Below, in pieces: positions 35,701 through 53,135 of a stretch of 64,000 bases of DNA (position 1 is its first letter; every line of letters begins with the position of its first letter). The position numbers and the translations under genes were made by a program. The notes under the pieces are model-generated. The model did not search any database and was not told where the DNA came from. It saw only the letters and a program-made list of their open reading frames with translations. Location of the stretch: NCBI RefSeq assembly GCF_027580225.2, contig NC_073354.2, positions 32,590,501 to 32,654,500 on the forward strand, written 5' to 3'. Source of the DNA: Misgurnus anguillicaudatus (lineage: Eukaryota; Chordata; Actinopteri; Cypriniformes; Cobitidae).

Positions 35701-37710
35701 TCTTATTATGTTTGTCCTGTACTTTGTTCTGAACCCACCGTTATTGGTTCTGATTTCAATGAACAGCATCACATCAACAAGTTTAAGTTAACTCTTTTGT
35801 GCCGTCATTTTTTCAAAAAGTGGCCAGCCATCGCCAGCATTTATTATGATTTTCACAAGTTGAATGCCTTCCAGAAAATGTTATTTTTTACATATGAACA
35901 TTCAATATTTTAAATGTTTTGAAACAAAAAAACATCATACCTTTATTTCTTCCTTTACTTTTTATAACCTCTCAAATATGTGAAGGTTTTTTTAAAAAGA
36001 CAAAATTATGACCAAAAGGCTGAGATAATTGCATTTTTCTAAATGACTTTTGTTAGATATCAGATTTGGAACGATGATCAAAACATTGTTGGGTTATTAT
36101 ATAAACCTATGCTGGGTTGTTTCAATGCAATGGTGGGTTGTTTCACTTCATGGTTGAGTTAACAACAACCCAACATGTGTTTTGTGTAATATTTACCCAG
36201 CATTAGGTTAAAAATAATGCAGCAAAATTTAGAGTGCCTTTTTTGCTTCATTAAAAAATTGTTTACATGGTTTAATAACTGATTTGGATTTGCATTGCTA
36301 CAGATTTAAATTATTAGAAATCTGTTTATTTTTATTATGTCTCTTTGTAATTTATTTTTTAACTGCATTTTTGTAAAGAACTTTTGTTGGAGATAAGATT
36401 TGGAACGATGATCAAAACATTCACAGAGTATTTACTGCTTTTGAATCTGTATATGCTAAGTTGGGTAAGAGTGCCACCTACTGGATAATAGCGAAAATAT
36501 GGTTTGCTGTAAAAAATTGTCTTTGGAAGGAAAGCGTTACTAGTTGTGCGTAGGTTCTACGGCGCAGCCTTGACGCAGTTGGCTACGCAATGGCTACACA
36601 TTGGCTTTCATATATACAGTACTTCTGCATATATACTTTGTTGTCTGTGATAACTTGCAATTACACATGCAGCCACTAGTAGGCAGTATCTAAGTGTGTA
36701 ACCCGCAGTAGCAGTGCAACAGCCAATTAAGAAGCAGCTTGGGCAGTAAACCCACAAACGAAAAAGAAGCAGCAGCTTGTTGTGCATGATTTGAGAGCAA
36801 CTTCTCAACTTGGCCCATCTTTGTTCTTACCGTCACAAGCAGAAATGCCTATGAAGGAATGCAAAACAGATTTTTTTAACCTGATGGGAGGGGTTTTAGC
36901 TGACCAATCACAGCTCCTGCCGTCCGCATAGAATGGACGCGTTTCATTTCTGGCGAGGTGCCATGTCAATTTCGCGCTCGGTTTTTTGAAGCTCGTGGAG
37001 GCATGGAGCAGCATGAGCATACACAGTTAACTTATGCGCGCTATACCGGCATTGCCTTTGCGACGTATTGGACACCCCTGGTGTAGAACATATGCACTTT
37101 AATTGATAAGATACCCTGTTAATGGCAGGGAAAAAGGTAATTATCTACTAAGAGGTTAAAATCACAATGAAATTGAAATGAAAAACTGTAATTCTCTTTG
37201 GATTTTTTTCGACATATTTGTGAGCTTTATTATTTTTTGATATAATCTTTAATAAAAAATGCAAATCTCCTCTCCTCGAAAAAATTTCTCTTAACTTACG
37301 GTCATGTGGTATGGCTGGTGTGCGGGGCACGGAAAAAGATTGCCCTTTATGATACAGTACATTCACACAATGCATCGGCGTTACCTGTCTGGAGTGCGGA
37401 CCTGACATGGACCCAAAAGCACACATGATGTTATACAGTTTTTTTTTATCAATACCTGGACTTTTATGTTTGTCAGTCAATATTTACTGAACCCACCATT
37501 ACTGTTTCTGATCATGTGATTTATCAGAACTAGATATTTGTTTAGATACTTTATTTGGCTTTACGTAATATTAAGCTATTTGTTTAATAAAATTGAACTC
37601 AAGGCTATACATATAGAAAAAACAAATAGAGTTACGGGTGACTCTAGGTTGCCTTTAAGGGCAACTATTTCCTAATGTTTCTTTGAAAAACTATAGGGAC
37701 AACAACATTT
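35700..37710. other. Spacer between genes 2 and 3, left part
   Basis: It holds part of a TTAACTCTTT...GCCAGC repeat (about 35787-35890; a fuller copy is at 48516-48946), the second GCTGGGTT palindrome, and a fragment repeating the gene 2 upstream intron (GTTTAATAACTGATTTGG). No exon, RNA gene or intact transposon was seen. Confidence 0.5.
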
Positions 37711-38381
37711 CTACACTCTTAAAATGAATGTGTAATAACACATCTTGTGTCTAGTTAACCCTTGTGCATTGTTCAAATTTACTACCTTTCGTGTTGTTCA
37801 CGGCTATAAAAATGTATCAGATGAATATTTTTCCATTTTTTTTTACATAAATCTGTTAATCAACCTCAGTACTGATCAAAACTACCAAATCTTCACAAAA
37901 ATTCCATGATTTTAACCCTTTAATTGCCAAGTTTATAAGGTGTGTCACTGATTTGGGGAAAAAACACACACAAAATGACTGATTTTCAATATAAAAAGTG
38001 ATTGTAAACTGGATTTTTTAAAACCTTTTTCACGGTCTTGGGCATGCCAAAGATTGGTAAAAACATTGGCTTTGAAGCATTTTTAGTTTATGTGTAGCAT
38101 CAGTTTTAATTTTTTTCTCCCTCATGTATTGTTAGTGGCTGTTTTTGCCCCATTGACTTCCATTATAGCCACATTTTTTGATTGCAGAGCTATGACACCT
38201 TTTTATCATGCATTTTTAAATGTTGGTGTTTTTTCCTTTTGCTAAGAAGCCAAATTAGTCATTTTTACTGTTGATCACCATGTGGCCCTATTAACCCTTT
38301 AGTAGCCCTGTGCAAAAACAAAGATTAATTTCTGGCTTGTACATTGTGTTTTATGGAGTATAACTCCATAATAAAATAATA

Positions 38382-38382
<1 letters not shown>

Positions 38383-38468
<86 letters not shown>

Positions 38469-38474
38469 GCGTGC

Positions 38475-38552
<78 letters not shown>
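38383..38552. repeat. (GT)n followed by (GTGC)n microsatellite
   Basis: About 80 bp of pure GT followed by about 90 bp of GTGC/GC-shifted repeat. Open frames of poly-Cys-Val or poly-His-Thr here are low-complexity artefacts. Confidence 0.95.
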
Positions 38553-38553
<1 letters not shown>

Positions 38554-39036
38554 TGTGTGCTTGTGTGTGCAAAAAAGATATTCTGTAAAAATCTTCTCTG
38601 CATCGGATTTATGAACATCATATATTATGAACACATGTTTGTTCTTTGCACCAACTGCATGTTCCCCTCTTCACTCCTGAGCTGCTGGTGCCTGCTGGTG
38701 TCTGTGGATTTGTGTCTGGAGAGACAGCTACAGTAGACTGAATCTCTCTCACAAGTGCAGCAACTGGTGTGCGAGGGTGATGCTCTCTCCTCAATATTGC
38801 TGCAGAGATTTTCCCAGGTCTTCTAAGAAAGCCTTCTCCTAAACAGCTTTCCACCTCCCTCGTGCATGAGTTGCTGTCCCTTCAGACAAACTTGCAGAGA
38901 GCACCAAGTGATATTCTGCAAGTCCTGTTGGAATGACTAAACACTTATGTGTTCATAATAATGATGTTCATAAATCTGATGTCTAATGCAGAGAAGATTT
39001 TTACAGAATATCTTTTTTTCATGCACATACACACAC

Positions 39037-39075
39037 ACATACGCACGCACGCACACACACACACACACACACACG

Positions 39076-39107
<32 letters not shown>

Positions 39108-39435
39108 CGCACACATTCTGGTTTCCATGTTTTGTGGGGACGTTCCATAGACGTAATGCATTTTATACCATACAAACTGTATATTCTATTCCCCTAACCT
39201 ACCCCATTCCTAACACCAACCATCACAGAAACCTTTCTGCTACTTCACATTTTCAAGAAACATCATTTTGTTTGATTTATAAGCTTGTTTCCTCATGGGG
39301 ACGTCAAAATGTCCCCACAAGATCACAAAAATACTGGTATTCCTATCTTTGTGGGGAGATCAATTGGTCCCCACAACGTGATAATTACCAGGTACACACA
39401 CACACACACACACGCACACACGCACACACGCGCAC

Positions 39436-39482
<47 letters not shown>
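39037..39482. repeat. (CA)n microsatellites around a GTGGGGAC repeat
   Basis: CA-rich tracts at about 39037-39114 and 39395-39486 flank a segment with TGTGGGGACGTTC and GGTCCCCACAA, a common fish repeat motif. Confidence 0.85.
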
Positions 39483-39487
<5 letters not shown>

Positions 39488-40884
39488 ACAAAATAATATT
39501 CTTTTATTATGGAGTTATACTCCATATAACTCAATGTACAAGCCAGAAATTAAGCTTTGTTTTTGCACAGGGCTACTAAAGGGTTAATAGTGCCACATGG
39601 TGATAAACTGTAAAAATTACAAATTTGACCTCTTAGCAAAAGGAAAAAACACCAACATTCAAAAATGCATGATAAAATGGTGTCATAGCTCTTCAATCAA
39701 AAAATGTGGTTATAATGGAAGTCAATGGGGCAAAAACAGCCACTAACAATAAATGAGGGAGAAAACAATTAAAACTGATGCTACACAAAAACTAAAAATG
39801 TTTCAAAGCCAATGTTTTTACCAATCTTTGGCATGCCCAAGACTGTGAAAAAGGTCAACAAAAATGCAGTTTACAATCACTTTTTATATTGAAAATCGGT
39901 CATTTTGTGTGTGTGTTTTCCCCAAATCAGTGACACACCTTAAAGACTTGGCAATTAAAGTGTTAAAATCATGGAATTTTGGTAGTTTTGATCAGTACTG
40001 AGGTTGATTAACAGATTTATGAAAAAAAAATTGGAAAAAATATTCATCTGATAAATTTTTACAGCCGTTGAATTTAGAGGATGTTTTCATCCACTAACAA
40101 CACGAAAGGGTAGTAAATTTGCCCACGGTATATTGTTGAGTTTTTAAAAAATATCAAAGCATTTTCTTAAAATATATGTAAATATAAGATTTGTCACCAA
40201 AAATCATTCAATTTGATAAAACAGAGAAAAAGTTGTGGCCAAATTAAGAGTAAAAAAAACCCTCTAGTGGATGAAAACATCCCCAACAACACATAAGGGT
40301 TAACTTAACACATCTCTGTGTTATTTTTGGAATAACACACTTTGTGTTGTTTTAACACATCTTGTGTTGTCCATTTCATTTATTTGAGCTCACAATCTAC
40401 ACGAAATGACACACAATGTGTTAAAATAACACATAGTGTGTTAAATAGTTTAACACAGAACAATGTGTTAAAATTAACACATCCTTTCTTAGAGTGTAGT
40501 TACAACCCTGAAATAGAATTACATACATTTTAAGTGATAAAAAATTTACATATTTTTGCCTGTATTATTTATTGAATGTTAATAAATGTATTGATTTCCT
40601 ACATAATCATTGTAATCTCATAAAATAATTTGCAAATATGCAAGAAAAGGTTTGTGCTCTAAAAATACTTTATTTGTAACAAACAGGAGATAAAGAATTT
40701 ACAAATGTGCCATTTCTGCACTCAGACAGCCCCATGGATTTAAAAAAAAAACATTACTTAAAAATGTTTCTCATCTCACCATATCCACAGGTACAAAGTC
40801 ATCATATACAATAAATCCGTGGGGGAGTATTTACTGCCTTTGAATCTGTATATGCTAGTTTTTGTTTCATGAGTATAACAATAA

Positions 40885-41385
40885 TGTCACGGTAGGAAAA
40901 TCCATTGTTTTCCTCCGTGTCATGTTTGTATGTGTGTGTTGTTCACTTACCCTGCCATGTGCTCGTTAGAGCAATCCCTGTCACCTGTGTGTTGATTGTC
41001 TCGCTCCAGCTGTTCATCATTACATCATCTCCATATATACTCACCTGACTTTCTGTTCCCTGCCAGATTCTATTGTTTGCTCAGTCTCCGTGTTGCTTGG
41101 TTGTTCCGTGTGCATTGGATTACGTGTTTCAGTTTGGATGTGTATTGTCGTCGTCGTCTTCGTGTGGATGTTCCGTGTCAGTCTGGATTTCACCACTGCT
41201 CACCACTCCACCAACGTCGCACTCAAAACACCAACTTCCACCGTAGTCATCGTCACCATTGCCAGCAACAACACCGGACTGGATTACTTCCGCATTGACA
41301 TTGAATACTCTCTCTTTGTTTATATTTAATAAACATTGTTTCATTTTACACCTGCGTTTGCTTCCGTCTCTTACAAGTCATTACA
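40885..41385 (+). mobile_element. Solo LTR, gypsy-type, 5-bp TSD
   Basis: The 501-bp unit starts TGTCACGGTAGG and ends GTCATTACA and is flanked by AATAA on both sides (40880-40884 and 41386-41390). An AATAAA lies near 41326, followed by a T-rich stretch, as expected for an LTR polyadenylation site. The open frames inside are not genes. Confidence 0.85.
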
Positions 41386-41792
41386 AATAAGCATTTCAAT
41401 GCCAATGATGTTAAATTTGGTAAGACAACCTTTACTGTAAGCATTTTTATCACTGTTCAGGATTTCTTTAGTCACACAAAGGTCCAATCACATCAGTATA
41501 TTTATATTTGATGCATTAAGTCAATTTTGTAATTTTTCTCAATGACCTGAGGGTGGGATTAAGTAGATTTTAGGGAAAAATTATGAATATAGGTGTCAAA
41601 AACATGTTGGTTAATATCATTACATTTTTGACAGAGGTGGTGTTTAGGGGCTTTTGCATCTGAGTTTCTCAATTATACATTTAGAGATTAAGCTAATGAA
41701 AATTCCAAATAAACACTTTCTCATACTTTAAAAAAGTATTAATTTGTACAAGAGTTTGATGTTATGTAACAATTTTGAACTACTTAATTCTT

Positions 41793-48163
<6,371 letters not shown>

Positions 48164-48290
48164 GTTAGAGCTTTGATAAGCAAACTGAGCACTAAGGCTC
48201 TGAATCTTTTAAACGTGAGTACAACAAACATCAGTCAGTCGTCTATCAATCATTATCCCAACAAGAACTTGGATCAGGTCATATCCTGCA
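48164..48290 (-). promoter_or_regulatory. Proximal promoter of gene 3
   Basis: TTTAAAAG (48206-48213, complement), ATGTTTGTTG (48222-48231, complement) and AATGATTGATAGACGA. The block is shared with genes 1 and 2, so gene 3 probably kept the ancestral expression pattern although it lost the protease. Confidence 0.55.
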
Positions 48291-48515
48291 TGTATTTATC
48301 AGTCAATGAATTTTGTTGGAATATCTGTGGATTTTCTTTGTTAATTTTGGCACTAATTCTGCATGTAAAAAACCCAAACAAGAACAAATGGGAAAGCATG
48401 TAAACTACAGAGTACACTTAAAAAAAGGTTCCAAAAAATATTTGTCAAAGAGCAACTATGGCCCAATGCATAATTTAACATTTCCTTTGGTGTGTTAGTG
48501 TGTATTAGTACATGT

Positions 48516-48946
48516 TAACTCTTTCACCGCCAGCGTTTTTTTTTAAAGTTGCCAGCCAGCGTTTTTCATGATTTTCACAAAAGTTTAATGCCTTCCAGAA
48601 AATGTTCTGCTTCAAATATATAAACATACAATATAACAAATGAAAGAACAGACCCTCTGCTTTCAAACAAAAAAACCGTTTCATCCTACCTTCAGTAGTT
48701 CTTTTGTAATAAGCTTTTGAATATGGGTAGGTTTCTGCAAAAACACCACATTTTGAGCAAAAAGCAGAGACATGGACATGCAACAGCTTGCCATAGGGCA
48801 ATACTTCCGAGTTTAAAAAGTTGTGGAATGGTGCCACCTAGTGGATAATAGCGGTATTGCGGAAAGACGGAAATACTCGTCATTGGCGGGGAAGCGTTTT
48901 CTCTTGATTGACGAGATATCTCGTCAATGGCGGCGAAAGAGTTAAC
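48516..48946. mobile_element. MITE with TTAACTCTTTC ends
   Basis: TTAACTCTTTCACCGCCAGC and the inverted GGCGGCGAAAGAGTTAA bound it. TTAA at both ends fits piggyBac-type integration. The 110-codon open frame across it is not supported by any family resemblance. Confidence 0.65.
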
Positions 48947-49229
48947 GATATGTAAAAGGTACAAACCCCAAAGTAAACGATGACGCAAGTTATCGTTTTC
49001 AACGTAAATCTCTTTTCTTGAACTACGACAAACACATGGATTGTAGGCAACAGTTTACTCCCTGGCCCTGTTGACGTGGACAAGACCAACATTATGATAA
49101 TTCCTCCTGCTTGGACTCACAGCCTGTAAGTAAACTCCTCTAAGCATTGCATTGTGAGTGAATCTTTCAAACATGGTAAGGAGCGTCACATTTCCAGCTG
49201 ACGTCAGAGGTATTCAGACCAATCACAAC

Positions 49230-50627
49230 CAGTGGTGGGCCATCAGGACCAGCAGGGCCTTCTCTGCTGGCCCTATAAAAAATAAAAAAAATATTTTTAA
49301 AAAAGTGTTAAATGTTTTTCTTTAGTATGCTTTTTATTTTTTTTCATTGGTGTAATGTCCGCAAAATTCGTTAGTTTTGTTGAGGTTGAACCGGAGTATC
49401 ATCAAAAATTCACATAAAAATCAGCTTATTCAGCTGGGGCCAGCTTTACAGATACTGCTTGGCTTGTGTTGAAGGATAACACATCTGATTTGTTACAATC
49501 ATTAGTGACAGAAACATCAACCAATCAAATTTTGACGTTTATTGACAGCACGTCCTCCGGGTCTAGCGACGTGCCCAGCGCTACCCCTAACGTCTGTCGT
49601 CAATTTCCAACGTGAGCGGGAAATTCAGTTATTATTAAAGAAAATTACATCCGCTGTTGCAGACACACGCAATCTTGTTGCCCCGAGCACAAGAAGTTAT
49701 TTTGTTGGCCTTGTTTACTTCTTAATACGAGTCAAGGGACATGGAATGATTCTGGCTTTGACAGTCTAAACAGCTTCACGAAGGCAGCTCTTAAACACCG
49801 AGGCTCCGAGCGCCATAATAATGTCCGTCATGCATTTAAAAACTTTTGGTGAATGTCGTGTGGATTTGCAACTTAAAGAGTAGAGAAAACGGGAGTTTAG
49901 CGTCCACAGTGAGAGGGTCAGAAAGAACCGGGACATTCTGAAGCGTCTTATTGACTGTGTTCTCTTTTTGAGACAAGAATTATCAGGGGACACGATGAAT
50001 CCAGAGATTCGCTGAACAGGGGTAATTACTTGGAATTATTAGCGGAGCATGATGCTGACTTCCGACATCATCTTGCCGTCAGGAAAAAATCAAAACGATA
50101 TAATAAATGCAGTGGCAGAAGTGTTAAATGATCACATCAAATAAGAAATTAAACAAACAAATTTTGTGGCAGTTATGGTGGATAAGGCGACTGACTTCAG
50201 TAACACAGCACAGCTCTCATGTCCTCGGGTATGTGACTGAAAAGTGACGGGTGAGTGCTTTACTACATGGCGAGTATTGTATCATGCAGATTGTGGTTTG
50301 CATCTGATAATAAGCATTATTAAGGGCTTATGCACATTGTTATTGAGTGGTTCGTGTTGCACTACTGTGGCATGTGGATGTGACACTATGCACACAGTGT
50401 GCATAGGGGGATTACATTTATTGATACATGCAATGAAATTTAGTCTGAGTTCAACCCACCCTTACCTAGCATACTGTTTTAGGCTAATCAGCTGTCATGT
50501 TGCTGAGTGCCTGTATGTGCGGCAGAATATGCACATTATTTGCATATGGGTGGGTTAGCTGTGACAGATGAGTATGTATGGGGTTTACATGCTTACTGAA
50601 GGCCCGAAACCCCCAGACATGCCACTG
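49230..50627 (+). mobile_element. hAT element with transposase remnants and 8-bp TSD
   Basis: Ends CAGTGGTGGGCCATCAGG and GACATGCCACTG lie between ATCACAAC repeats at 49222-49229 and 50628-50635. Between about 49600 and 50230 the plus strand gives, in shifting frames, fragments such as FGECRVDLQLK, SGTFSVHSERV-like text and NFVAVMV followed by TDFSNTAQL. They resemble the N-terminal half of hAT transposases of the ZMYM1-like group. Many frameshifts; dead. Confidence 0.8.
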
Positions 50628-51839
50628 ATCACAACGTACAAAATCAATGCGTTTGAGGAAAGCAGTATATCTGGAGCTACAAAAATGTACAGTATATGGA
50701 AAATAATGTGTTGTTTTAGTACCAACTAATAGAATTTTTTTTGTTACTATTGAGTTTTAGAGAATTGGATAATAACATCTTTTCTTTCAACTAAACAACT
50801 TGACAGAGAAGGTGTAGGGAGGACTGAATTAGGTGAAGAAGATATATAAAGCTGAGTGTCATTAACAGTGGAAATGAATGGCATACTTTCTGAAAATTTG
50901 TCCAAGGGGGAGTAAATAAATTATAAATAAGAGAGGGCCCAAAACAGAGCCTTGGGGAATACCACAAAGTGATTTTTTTTAAGGTTCAGATTTGTATATT
51001 ATTTTAATCAGGATAAACAATGTAGGACATTTGGTAAAAATAAGCATATATTTCTCTCTGATGTCAGGATCCTTCAGATACTTTGCAAGGGTGCTTGTTT
51101 TTCACAGCAAGCAATAACACATTATGTGTTTAACATCTCAGTCTTACTGTTATTAAAAACTTATTGTGGTTGTAAACCACTTTTTCACATCCACTTGCAT
51201 CTCAGACCGAATGCCAAAGATACAATGTGAAAGGATGTGGTGTTTTTTCTGTTGGTAGGTCTCAGATCTAGCAATCTTAGTCATGGCTCTTCTTAGAGCA
51301 TGATAACATAAATGACGTTATTCAATAACAAGGGTGTTTTAAGCTAAAAAACTTGCAAGAAACTTGATATTCATTTTAGCATGATCACTTACAGTGGGTA
51401 AAATAAATATTGAACATGTCACCATTTTTTAGTAAATATTTCTAAAGGTGACATGAAAACCCTGATGTTCCGTGGCTCCAGTGCATTATCAAGCCACCAT
51501 TTTAGCGTGCCTAAAATAATCCTGAGTACAGAAATGTGGAGTTACACCAATCAGTTTTAGTTGAGTCTTTGTAACATGTTTCAGCAATACATTTCTAACA
51601 TTTAATTGTTTGAAATGACTTAAACACACAGACATTAAAGACACACTATGCAGTTATTTTACCTTAATATACAGCTTCAAAGTCATTTCGTTGGTAAACA
51701 AAGTCATATTATGGCGAATCATCCTCCTGTTGAAGCTCGGGGAGGACGTCGCTAGCAAAACCACCAATGCAAGCTTGAGAGAACCGCCCCTGACAAATCT
51801 CGTGAGAATCACGACTTGCTTTATGGCAACGACGTCACA

Positions 51840-51985
51840 CACGTTAGGCTTGTTCGACTTCGTGCAGAGCCGCAAGAACCGGCAGCCGGACGACGCAAAA
51901 GTACCGCGAGAATGATCCGAGACGGCACTTCGACATCATCCAGCCGTCGGCTCCTGCAGCACTGCATGAAGTCAAACAAGCCTAT
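51840..51985. repeat. Short palindromic element with TTAGGCTTGTTCGACTTC ends
   Basis: TTAGGCTTGTTCGACTTCG at the left and GAAGTCAAACAAGCCTATAA at the right form an imperfect inverted pair. The inner words CGCAAGAACCGGC and GTACCGCGAGA also occur in copies A and B of the gene 2 intron element. Confidence 0.65.
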
Positions 51986-52034
51986 AACAACAACTGCATG
52001 CGCGCATTTGAGACGTGATGCTCGATGAGGGAAA

Positions 52035-52193
52035 CAGCTAAGAAAACCCGTTCGGAAGAGAGTAGAAAGCGAAAAAGAGAATCTGACCGAGTTAGGAACC
52101 GGACAAGAGTCAGGTTTTTACTCGTTGGCGTGAGCTAATAGACAGCACTGGATGCAAAAGGGATGCTGATCTGGCGATCTTGTTGATGGACAA
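52035..52193 (+). pseudogene. Basic coding relic of unknown origin
   Basis: The frame reads KKTRSEESRKRKRESDRVRN, shifts, then RELIDSTGCKRDADLAILLM and meets a GTAAGT donor at about 52195. The pattern looks like an exon copied from a repeat-derived teleost protein. No intact gene surrounds it. Confidence 0.25.
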
Positions 52194-53135
52194 GTAAGTA
52201 AATCTCTTATTTGTAAATTTGTTTGCGGTCTATGTTGTATGTGGTTGTGCTTGCTTGTGTATTTTTTTACTATGCTGTTCATTCATCCAGTGTTGATAAT
52301 TAGACTAGTAAAATAACTTCAACATGGGTCTAGCTAGCTTACGATCATAAGAGCATTTAGCAGACTTGCTAACAAACACTCGTTTCTCTTACATGTTTTT
52401 TTGCCATCTAAACTCAAGTGTTGTTTTGTGATGGGTACGTAGTCATTTGTCTAATTTCGATTTCTTATGGCCAACGAATAACGGCCAATGTTATGAAATA
52501 ATGCAACGTATACAATTAACTTTGTCAATGCATTCTGTAATGTTTACAATTAAAAAACAAATGAAATTATACAGTAGACATAACGTTAGACTATAGACTG
52601 TTTACTTGTGATTAAGCTGCAATCTTGTAAAAACGTAATAAGCCAGCAAACGCGGTAGGCTACTTTATTATTATATGCCTACTCTACACTTGGCATAAAC
52701 TTCTTATTATCCTATTACCATCATCTGTAGTTTAGTAGACATGCAGTAGCCTAATATTTGAATGAAATTGTGAAACATTCCCTGGTCATTATCTTCGAAA
52801 TCCATCTCTGCATATTCACGCCCAACACTATCCTTACAGGTACGTACAGTGTGGGGGTGCGAAATTACGACAGTTGCAAGTTTTCCCCAGTCACTTTAGG
52901 GGTCGCTGTTTGACAAAAACGTCAAACTGCATGGAATGCCTTTAATTCATCATGGATATAGGAGTTTTTAACTTGAAACCAGTAAATAAACCAGGATTAT
53001 TTTTTATTAATTTTATTCTAAATATTTCTTTACAAGTTTACAATGTCATTTGTTAAAAATAAACAACCATTCCTCTCTGATGTTAGGATCCTTCCGATAT
53101 TTGGAAAATATGTTTGTTTTCACAGCTAGCAATAG

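Larger units (their letters stand above)
37711..40500. mobile_element. 2.8-kb palindromic DNA element with microsatellite core
   Basis: ACACTCTTAAAATGAATGTGT on the left and ACACATCCTTTCTTAGAGTGT on the right are outer inverted ends, each next to TA (a Tc1/mariner-like target). Inside, 37.76-38.35 kb and 39.50-40.30 kb are long inverted arms (for example CCATTGACTTCCATTATAGC against its complement at about 39710). The centre repeats the theme with AAGATATTCTGTAAAAATC and its complement around long GT, GTGC and CA tracts. Non-coding. Confidence 0.75.
50636..53131. other. Spacer between genes 3 and 4
   Basis: Contains one copy of a segment (about 50990-51360) that recurs, split by the LTR element, at about 52970-53135 and 57273-57490. 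It also has a short palindrome at 51840-51985 related to the 25.2-kb MITE, and a basic-residue coding relic near 52040-52190. No intact gene. Confidence 0.5.

Noticed and set aside
38299..38736. Long open frames of poly-Cys/Val, poly-His/Thr and poly-Ala/Arg type
   Set aside because: They are read-through of GT, GTGC and CA microsatellites in all frames; no real coding signal.
40996..41329. 100-codon frame rich in Ser/His
   Set aside because: Lies inside the solo LTR; no homology and no splice or start context.
50244..50558. 104-codon frame
   Set aside because: Inside the dead hAT element and unrelated to its transposase; likely chance.
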